A stretch of 5,651 nucleotides of DNA from Ruminococcaceae bacterium UBA1320 (GTDB taxonomy: Bacteria > Bacillota > Clostridia > Oscillospirales > Ethanoligenentaceae), in the NCBI GenBank assembly GCA_002306975.1, contig DBTI01000292.1, positions 1 to 5,651 of the forward strand, given 5' to 3'. The notes under the pieces were generated by a model. That model was given only the letters and a program-made list of their open reading frames with translations, was not told where the DNA came from and searched no databases. This document shows, in pieces, positions 1 to 4,295 of the stretch. A program made the position numbers and the translations under genes. The stretch's first letter is position 1, and every line of letters starts with the position of its first letter.

Positions 1-2
1 AG

Positions 3-500
3 AAAAACATCGGGCCTGCCGGTCTTACCGTCGTAATCGTCCGCGAGGACCTTGTCGGTCACGCGCGTGACATTACACCGACCATGTTTAACTATCAGAC
101 ACATGTTGACAACGATTCAATGTTCAACACACCTCCCTGCTATGCGATCTATATCTGCAAGCTCGTTCTCGAGTGGCTCGAGGAACTTGGCGGCGTAGAA
201 AAGATGGCCGAGATTAACCACGAAAAGGCCGATGCTCTTTATAACTTCCTTGATTCTTCTTCCATGTTCCACGGTACTGTTGTAAAGGAAGCACGTTCGC
301 TGATGAATATTCCGTTTGTCACCGGCAACGACGAGCTTGACAAGAAGTTTGTTAAAGAGGCTGAAGCCGCTGGTTTTGTCAACCTCAAAGGTCACCGTTC
401 GGTCGGCGGTATGCGCGCGAGCATTTACAATGCCATGCCGGTGCAGGGCGTCAAAGATCTTGTCGCTTTCATGAAAGATTTCGAAGCGAAAAACGCTTGA
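3..500 (+). CDS. serC: Phosphoserine aminotransferase, C-terminal part (5' end outside window)
   Basis: PLP-dependent enzyme of the cytosol. It transfers an amino group from glutamate to 3-phosphohydroxypyruvate, giving 3-phosphoserine, step two of serine synthesis; the family also acts in pyridoxine synthesis in some bacteria. The 165 visible residues open with KNIGPAGLTVVIVREDL. The first K (codon 3-5) corresponds to the lysine that forms the Schiff base with PLP in SerC (the AQKN motif). Later family signatures are SMFNTPP and, near the C-terminus, GHRSVGGMRASIYNAMP. The protein ends in FEAKNA with stop TGA, the normal family C-terminus, so only the N-terminal half is missing. The ATG at 84 is internal and not a start. 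A strong terminator follows five bases after the stop, and serA follows on the same strand. Identity is very secure from motif order. Confidence 0.97.
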   Translation, partial: KNIGPAGLTVVIVREDLVGHARDITPTMFNYQTHVDNDSMFNTPPCYAIYICKLVLEWLEELGGVEKMAEINHEKADALYNFLDSSSMFHGTVVKEARSLMNIPFVTGNDELDKKFVKEAEAAGFVNLKGHRSVGGMRASIYNAMPVQGVKDLVAFMKDFEAKNA

Positions 501-504
501 TTTC

Positions 505-541
505 AAAACCGAAGCGGCACTACACCGCTTCGGTTTTATTT
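505..541 (+). terminator. Intrinsic terminator after serC
   Basis: A perfect 13-bp stem pairs AAAACCGAAGCGG (505-517) with CCGCTTCGGTTTT (525-537) around the 7-base loop CACTACA. The T-rich 3' arm runs into ATTTA. It begins just after the serC stop, so most serC transcripts should end here, and serA would need its own promoter or leak-through. The A-rich 5' arm makes weak activity on the minus strand possible too. Confidence 0.9.
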
Positions 542-616
542 AACTCAAAAACAACACAATTGTCTTTGAGCTATCCTATTGCAAATTCAAATAAAAACAG
601 GAACGCAGATTGTTAT

Positions 617-638
617 CTCTCCACCGGCGGTGAGGGAG
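617..638 (+). other. Possible leader hairpin upstream of serA
   Basis: In the 211-base serC-serA gap, CTCTCCACC (617-625) can pair with GGTGAGGGAG (629-638) through one T-G pair and one bulged A, closing a 3-base GGC loop. This could be part of a 5' leader of serA. I looked for T-box signatures (GGTGGNACCGCG-type antiterminator, AGAGA motif) and did not find them. I also find no consensus sigma-A promoter in the gap. The role is unknown and the hairpin may be fortuitous. Confidence 0.25.
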
Positions 639-697
639 GCAACAAAATTATTCCGCTTTAATTTTGAAATTGCTGCAGCTAAAAATAAATTTTAATC

Positions 698-704
698 TGG
701 GGGT
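698..704 (+). promoter_or_regulatory. Ribosome-binding site of serA
   Basis: TGGGGGT lies 8 bases before the ATG at 712. It is the only purine-rich patch with correct spacing among the candidate starts at 664, 712 and 730, so it decides the serA start. Confidence 0.75.
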
Positions 705-711
705 AATTATT

Positions 712-1878
712 ATGTTTAAAATAAAAACAATGAATAAAATTTCTCCTATAGGCATGTCTCAGTTCAAGCCGGGCGCATACATCTGCTCTGACGACGAAGC
801 GGCACCGGACGGCGTACTTGTCCGCTCCGCTTCTCTCCATGAGACTGAGCTGCCAAAGTCGCTCAAGGCTATTGCCCGCGCCGGTGCCGGAACCAACAAT
901 ATTCCGACAGATAAATGCAGTGAGAACGGCATCGTCGTTTTCAACACACCGGGCGCGAACGCAAACGCCGTTAAAGAACTTGTTATCGGCGCTTTCATCT
1001 TCTCCTGCCGCAATGTTGTCGAGGCTTCAAACTGGGTGCAGACGCTTAAAGGCAAGGGCGACGAGGTCGCAAAGCTTGTTGAAAAAGGCAAGTCGCAGTT
1101 TGTCGGGCCTGAACTTGCAGGCAAAACCCTCGGCGTGATCGGCCTTGGCGCGATCGGCGTCATGGTTGCCAACACCGCAAAGAGCCTTGGCATGGAAGTT
1201 TACGGATACGACCCATACATCTCCGTTGAGGCGGCATGGGGTATCTCCCGTTCTATCCATCACGCTGCTTCTTTAAAAGAAATCTATGAGAAATCAGACT
1301 TTATCTCGATACATGTTCCGCTCAACAGCGAGACAAAGGGCACATTCAACGCACAGTCCATCGCGGCAATAAAGAGCGGCGTCCGCATCTTCAACTTTGC
1401 CCGCGGCGAGCTTGCCGTTGCGGCAGACATCAAGGCCGGTCTTGAATCCGGCAAGATTTCTTCCTACACGGTTGACTTCCCGTGCGACGAGCTGCTTGGC
1501 GTTAAGGGTGTTATCCCTGTTCCCCACCTTGGCGCTTCAACACCGGAATCCGAAGACAACTGTGCATACATGGCGGCAAACGAGCTTATCGCTTTCCTTG
1601 AAGAAGGTACAATTAAAAATTCCGTCAACTTCCCGAATGTTGATCTGCCTGCTTCGAGCGAAACACGCATAACCGTTATTCACAAGAACATTCCGAACAT
1701 GGTTACCCAGATTGCCGCTGCGTTCGGCGGCGACAACATCAACATCGAGAACATGGTTGACAAATCCAAGAAGGATTACGCCTACACCATTCTTGATGTT
1801 TCCGGCGACGCGGTTGACAAGGCTGTCGAAAGCCTTAAAGCAATCGACGGCGTTATCCGCGTAAGGGTTATCCGCTGA
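712..1878 (+). CDS. serA: D-3-phosphoglycerate dehydrogenase, short ACT-domain type
   Basis: Cytosolic NAD-dependent oxidation of 3-phosphoglycerate to 3-phosphohydroxypyruvate, the committed step of serine synthesis; its product is the SerC substrate. The protein has 388 aa, normal for the compact Firmicutes form. Substrate-domain signature RAGAGTNNIP is near residue 57. The Rossmann motif GLGAIG is at 144-149, with the NAD-ribose-binding Asp likely D167 (GYDP). Catalytic residues are R231 (FARGEL), an acidic residue in VDFPCDE (D259/E260) and H272 (PHLGAST). A C-terminal ACT domain (about 319-388) suggests serine or other amino-acid feedback, although this is not proven for this form. The ATG at 712 is chosen because GGGGG at 699-703 lies 8 bases upstream. 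A TTG at 664 would add 16 residues without a ribosome site, and the in-frame ATG at 730 is the alternative. Stop is TGA. The GC-rich codon use matches serC. Confidence 0.97.
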   Translation: MFKIKTMNKISPIGMSQFKPGAYICSDDEAAPDGVLVRSASLHETELPKSLKAIARAGAGTNNIPTDKCSENGIVVFNTPGANANAVKELVIGAFIFSCRNVVEASNWVQTLKGKGDEVAKLVEKGKSQFVGPELAGKTLGVIGLGAIGVMVANTAKSLGMEVYGYDPYISVEAAWGISRSIHHAASLKEIYEKSDFISIHVPLNSETKGTFNAQSIAAIKSGVRIFNFARGELAVAADIKAGLESGKISSYTVDFPCDELLGVKGVIPVPHLGASTPESEDNCAYMAANELIAFLEEGTIKNSVNFPNVDLPASSETRITVIHKNIPNMVTQIAAAFGGDNINIENMVDKSKKDYAYTILDVSGDAVDKAVESLKAIDGVIRVRVIR

Positions 1879-1899
1879 GTTAAACCGAAATATTAAATA

Positions 1900-1955
1900 T
1901 TTGCATAAAAAATCACGGAGTCACTTAACAGTGACCCCGTGATTTTTTATGCAAA
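1900..1955 (+). terminator. Long, probably bidirectional terminator after serA
   Basis: TTTGCATAAAAAATCACGG (1900-1918) pairs perfectly over 19 bp with 1937-1955. After one A-C mismatch, GTCAC (1920-1924) pairs with GTGAC (1931-1935) around loop TTAACA. The GC-rich core is followed by six T on the plus strand. On the minus strand the same core is also followed by six T, so it should stop transcription from either side. It lies 21 bases after the serA stop and separates serA from the AT-rich block. The extra TTTGCAT/ATGCAAA base of the stem is longer than a terminator needs. Confidence 0.9.
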
Positions 1956-2034
1956 AACAGTACCATTCCTAATAAAACCAATACTTGTTATATTATTATA
2001 TCTTCATTTTATATTTTGTAAATTATTTAAATTG

Positions 2035-2063
2035 TTGACATATAAGTACATACAGTATATAAT
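2035..2063 (+). promoter_or_regulatory. Consensus sigma-A promoter of the protease gene
   Basis: The -35 box TTGACA (2035-2040) and the -10 box TATAAT (2058-2063) are both perfect and separated by exactly 17 bases. Transcription should begin near 2070, giving an untranslated leader of about 97 bases before the ATG at 2167. The preceding serA terminator makes this the likely sole promoter of the protease. Confidence 0.85.
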
Positions 2064-2127
2064 CACCAAGGGATATATATCAAAATTCTATTTGATAAGG
2101 ATGGTGACTATTTTTACAACTTGGTGA
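2063..2127 (+). other. Nested inverted repeats in the protease leader
   Basis: TCACCAAG (2063-2070) is an exact inverted repeat of CTTGGTGA (2120-2127). Between them ATCAAA and TTTGAT flank ATTCTA as a second, short dyad just upstream of 2096. The left outer arm overlaps the -10 box end and the expected start point, so it would be only partly in the RNA; a DNA-binding site is as plausible as an RNA fold. The function is inferred, not shown. Confidence 0.4.
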
Positions 2128-2166
2128 AATGCAAATATTAATTTTGACAGAAAGAGATGTTTGAAA

Positions 2167-2370
2167 ATGTTAAAACGGAATTTTAAAATTGTATCTGTTC
2201 TTTTGGCTGCAACTGTTATAATGTCAAGTTTTTGTGGATTTACATCATCAGCAAATAACGATTCTTCTACCAGTGTGTCAAGTACAATCAGCAGTTCCAC
2301 TTATATTTCTTTGAGTGATTGTAAACTGTTGGCGAATAACTTTATTTTAAGCCAAGTTGCATCCAGCTAA
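2167..2370 (+). CDS. N-terminal fragment of the broken protease (67-aa exported peptide)
   Basis: This is the part that can be translated normally from the ribosome site and ATG at 2167 to the premature TAA. It contains the signal peptide and the first residues of the prodomain (LSDCKLLANNFILSQVASS) and no catalytic residue. A short exported peptide may be made, but I see no reason to give it an independent job. It is best read as the front of the interrupted protease. Confidence 0.45.
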   Translation: MLKRNFKIVSVLLAATVIMSSFCGFTSSANNDSSTSVSSTISSSTYISLSDCKLLANNFILSQVASS

Positions 2371-2493
2371 GACGAAGATTTAACATGGAATCAGAATACA
2401 GAAATAAATGAAACTATACCATTATACGATCTTGATGGAAATGTAAATTCGTATATCTTTAACTTAACAACTAATGAAATTAAAACTGGATTT

Positions 2494-3471
2494 TTGCAGG
2501 TAAGTGCAGATTCAAATAATCCATCTATCATTTCTTTCGGATACAATGGCACGGATGATATTGATCAAGCACTTTCTTTTGATATTCGCCAAAAGTCAAA
2601 AAGCACCGACTTGGATAATTTTAACTTTGATAAAAGTCATGTGATTTATTTGGGTGGCTATTTTTATTTGGAAAAATCAGGAAACAAATATTGCGATATT
2701 TATTTTGGAAATACTCTGAATAGTGATTATACACAACTTAAAAATTCATATAGTACATACCGATCTAATGTAAAAAACTTGAACTCAATTAATCGATATC
2801 AAAATATAAAGAAATATGGAGTAAATTATAATACAAGCGCAAACAATGAATCTAACTCACTTGCTTTTGTGAAAAATGTTGCAAATATGTCATCATCAAC
2901 CACTGCCGCTACATCTGGCAGCCTTGTTCATATGAGTACTATGAGAGATTTTACTGCTGATAATCTCCTAGCTGAGAACATTAATGTACAACCTTTTGAA
3001 TGCGGACCAGTAGCCGGCATGAATATAGTATACTATTGGGCCCAATACCGTGGAGTTCCTATAATATATAATGATATTCATGTTACTCGCCAAGAAAATG
3101 ATCAAAATAATTATTGGTGGTTAGAAGAGGATATGGGAACCGCAAACCATGGAGTACCTGATATGAACACTTTTGTAAACGGACTAGTTAGTTTTGGCGA
3201 AAGAGATGGTTATGCACCGGCTGGAACTTCAAATGTAGCAAGTCCATCACAAAGTTGGATCAAAACAAATATTGCTAATGAAAATATCTTTGGATTTGGC
3301 GAGAGGGACGATCCGACATATGGTGGAAGTCATTTGATGACAGGCATAGGTTGGGAAACTTCCGGATCTTCATTTTATGTAAGAGTTTTAAATGGGATTA
3401 ATGCAACCACATCAGAATTTTATAACCTTGCAAGTGGTTATCCGACAGAAGCAGGTTATGTTAGATGGTAA
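2494..3471 (+). CDS. Catalytic remnant of the protease downstream of the premature stop
   Basis: In the same frame as the fragment upstream, this stretch carries the rest of the propeptide and the whole peptidase domain. An automatic caller could start it at TTG 2494, but that codon is the L of GFLQVSAD inside the propeptide. It has no clear Shine-Dalgarno site, and a product starting there would lack a signal peptide. The residues between the TAA and 2494 (DEDLTWNQNTEINETIPLYD) still read as propeptide, so this is not an independent gene. The first in-frame ATG after the stop comes only near the catalytic domain. Confidence 0.3.
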   Translation: MQVSADSNNPSIISFGYNGTDDIDQALSFDIRQKSKSTDLDNFNFDKSHVIYLGGYFYLEKSGNKYCDIYFGNTLNSDYTQLKNSYSTYRSNVKNLNSINRYQNIKKYGVNYNTSANNESNSLAFVKNVANMSSSTTAATSGSLVHMSTMRDFTADNLLAENINVQPFECGPVAGMNIVYYWAQYRGVPIIYNDIHVTRQENDQNNYWWLEEDMGTANHGVPDMNTFVNGLVSFGERDGYAPAGTSNVASPSQSWIKTNIANENIFGFGERDDPTYGGSHLMTGIGWETSGSSFYVRVLNGINATTSEFYNLASGYPTEAGYVRW

Positions 3472-3498
3472 TTTTCAATAAAATATTATAATACTCTT

Positions 3499-3539
3499 GG
3501 GGCTGTATCAAAACAAAAGTTTTGTAACAGCCCCTTTTA
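3499..3539 (+). terminator. Intrinsic terminator after the protease gene
   Basis: GGGGCTGT (3499-3506) pairs with ACAGCCCC (3527-3534). After a 2x2 internal loop, CAAAAC (3509-3514) pairs with GTTTTG (3519-3524) around AAAA. TTTTATT follows on the plus strand. It lies 27 bases past the protease stop. The convergent minus-strand gene ends at 3559, so the same hairpin may also serve that transcript, although the sequence beyond it on that strand is less T-rich. Confidence 0.88.
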
Positions 3540-3558
3540 TTGAGCGTTTCGTTTCTAT

Positions 3559-4005
3559 TTATTTTGTACTATCAGGCCATTCTGTAACAGGAAGGGAATC
3601 AAACCACTTTGTAAGGCCATCTGTTGATATTTGTTTATCAACGTCATAATAAGTACCATTAATCTCCACATTGTCTCCGCTACCGACTATTGTTATGGCT
3701 TTCTCATTTTCAACATAAATTTCATAAGAGTATGTATATCCATATCTTGTCTCTTGATTAAGTGCTTTAGTATAACGTCTGCTGCCTAATAATTGAACGA
3801 TTTCTTGTATTTTTACTTTATCAGTAGTACTAACGCAGTCATAGCTCATTCCTTTTCTCATAAATACTTTAGTTATATTACTGCTGTTCGTTTTAAGCAA
3901 GTCATTAAAACTATTTCCAATAACATATGGACTTCCGATTATAAATGCAATACCAAGCAATAATATTAGCGTAGCTATTATTACAAATTTTCTTTTTGAC
4001 TTCAT
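3559..4005 (-). CDS. Small membrane-anchored protein of unknown function
   Basis: 148 aa; I do not recognise the family with certainty. The N-terminus is basic (MKSKRK) followed by one hydrophobic stretch, roughly residues 7-30 (FVIIATLILLLGIAFIIGSPYVIG), with no obvious cleavage site or lipobox. It is therefore probably a signal anchor holding a 115-residue extracytoplasmic domain. That domain is polar and rich in beta-type segments (SYEIYVENEKAITIVGSG, VEINGTYYDVDKQIS) and ends at a hydrophilic tail. Small Firmicutes DUF domains of the DUF5301 kind look similar, but this is only an impression. The start is well supported: GGAGGA (4019-4014) lies 8 bases before the ATG, with an extended -10 promoter upstream. 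It converges on the protease gene and shares its AT-rich composition. An immunity or inhibitor role toward the protease would be guesswork. Confidence 0.82.
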   Translation of the reverse strand: MKSKRKFVIIATLILLLGIAFIIGSPYVIGNSFNDLLKTNSSNITKVFMRKGMSYDCVSTTDKVKIQEIVQLLGSRRYTKALNQETRYGYTYSYEIYVENEKAITIVGSGDNVEINGTYYDVDKQISTDGLTKWFDSLPVTEWPDSTK

Positions 4006-4013
4006 TTAAATTT

Positions 4014-4019
4014 TCCTCC
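4014..4019 (-). promoter_or_regulatory. Ribosome-binding site of the membrane-protein gene
   Basis: GGAGGA on the minus strand lies 8 bases before the ATG at 4005. It is a near-perfect Shine-Dalgarno site that fixes the start. Confidence 0.85.
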
Positions 4020-4049
4020 ATAATATTCTCTTTTTATAACCTTACTTAT

Positions 4050-4077
4050 ATTATATCAGCATCTCGGCAAATAGCAA
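4050..4077 (-). promoter_or_regulatory. Promoter of the minus-strand membrane-protein gene
   Basis: Reading the minus strand, TTGCTA (4077-4072, 4 of 6 matches to the -35 box) is followed after 16 bases by TATAAT (4055-4050). TG two bases before it makes an extended -10 (TGATATAAT), which compensates for a weak -35. Transcription would begin near 4043, giving a leader of about 38 bases that contains the GGAGGA ribosome site. Confidence 0.65.
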
Positions 4078-4138
4078 CATATTACAATTTATATTAAACA
4101 AAATACATTTTGTAGTGTCACAAGGCAGTAAATTTTTT

Positions 4139-4156
4139 TTAGGGTATAATCCCTAA
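4139..4156. repeat. Palindrome TTAGGG-TATAAT-CCCTAA
   Basis: Perfect 6-bp arms flank TATAAT, a consensus -10 hexamer on the plus strand, and eight T precede it. No -35-like hexamer sits 16-18 bases upstream, so promoter function is unsupported. As a dyad it could be a repressor site or just AT-rich chance. It lies in the divergent gap between the minus-strand gene and the helicase gene. Confidence 0.35.
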
Positions 4157-4161
4157 TGAAC

Positions 4162-4183
4162 AGAAACCTCGTTTCTTTTATTT
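4162..4183 (+). terminator. Weak terminator-like hairpin
   Basis: AGAAAC (4162-4167) pairs with GTTTCT (4171-4176) around CTC, followed by TTTATTT. The stem is short and GC-poor. If anything is transcribed from the palindrome just upstream it might stop here, but no gene ends at this point. Confidence 0.25.
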
Positions 4184-4207
4184 ACACTTGCCCGATTGGC
4201 ATAAATA

Positions 4208-4282
4208 GAGTAAAATTAAAGAATATGCTTTTTGCGTTTTATAAACATTTGCGATTGGGCATTTAACTGATAAATTTTACTC
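4208..4282 (+). repeat. 10-bp inverted repeat next to the helicase ribosome site
   Basis: GAGTAAAATT (4208-4217) is the exact inverse of AATTTTACTC (4273-4282). The right arm ends directly before GGAG (4283-4286), the ribosome site of the helicase gene, so a folded leader would place a helix against that site. CGATTGG also occurs twice nearby (4193-4199, 4252-4258). I find no confident promoter for the helicase gene in the gap. A regulatory role is inferred only from position. Confidence 0.4.
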
Positions 4283-4295
4283 GGAGTGCGATTTA

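Larger units (their letters stand above)
2167..3471 (+). pseudogene. Secreted papain/C39-like cysteine protease gene interrupted by one in-frame TAA
   Basis: One 435-codon frame, broken only by TAA at 2368-2370 (codon 68). Start ATG 2167 follows the purine-rich AGAGA (2153-2157); TTG 2161 is the in-frame alternative. Codons 1-30 form a signal peptide: basic MLKRNFK, hydrophobic IVSVLLAATVIMSSFCGF, then TSSAN. There is no lipobox, so export by signal peptidase I is likely. Codons about 45-130 resemble the propeptide of streptopain-like enzymes, including LYDLDGNVNSYIFNL and GFLQVSADSNNPSIISFG. The catalytic domain follows: C279 in FECGPVAGMNIVYYWA, H389 in GGSHLMTGIGW and a probable N409 in VLNGIN, a papain-superfamily Cys-His-Asn arrangement. 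If read through, it would be a secreted peptidase of unknown substrate. The stop lies in the prodomain, and no good restart is visible. AT-rich codon use differs from serA. Family call is by motif, not search. Confidence 0.8.

Noticed and set aside
117..506. 129-codon minus-strand frame opposite serC
   Set aside because: It is the antisense of a clearly coding gene, has no ribosome site and its product has no recognisable features.
641..700. T-box or other known riboswitch before serA
   Set aside because: No antiterminator consensus, specifier-loop signature or terminator hairpin is visible before the serA start.
759..1193. 144-codon minus-strand frame and other alternative frames within serA
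   Set aside because: These are shadow frames caused by GC-biased codon use in serA, whose own frame shows all family motifs.
1939..2127. 62-codon hydrophobic plus-strand frame starting at GTG 1939, and its 8-codon end MVTIFTTW from ATG 2101
   Set aside because: The long form starts inside the serA terminator and runs through the protease promoter. The short form has purines only directly against the ATG and no properly spaced ribosome site. A signalling peptide cannot be excluded, but nothing supports it.
3550..4183. Similar T-rich stretches CGTTTCTATTTATTT (3550-3564) and CGTTTCTTTTATTT (4170-4183) flanking the minus-strand gene, considered as a target-site duplication
   Set aside because: They differ by one base insertion, are of low complexity and are not bordered by inverted repeats. 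The first contains the gene's stop codon. Chance similarity in AT-rich DNA is the simpler reading.
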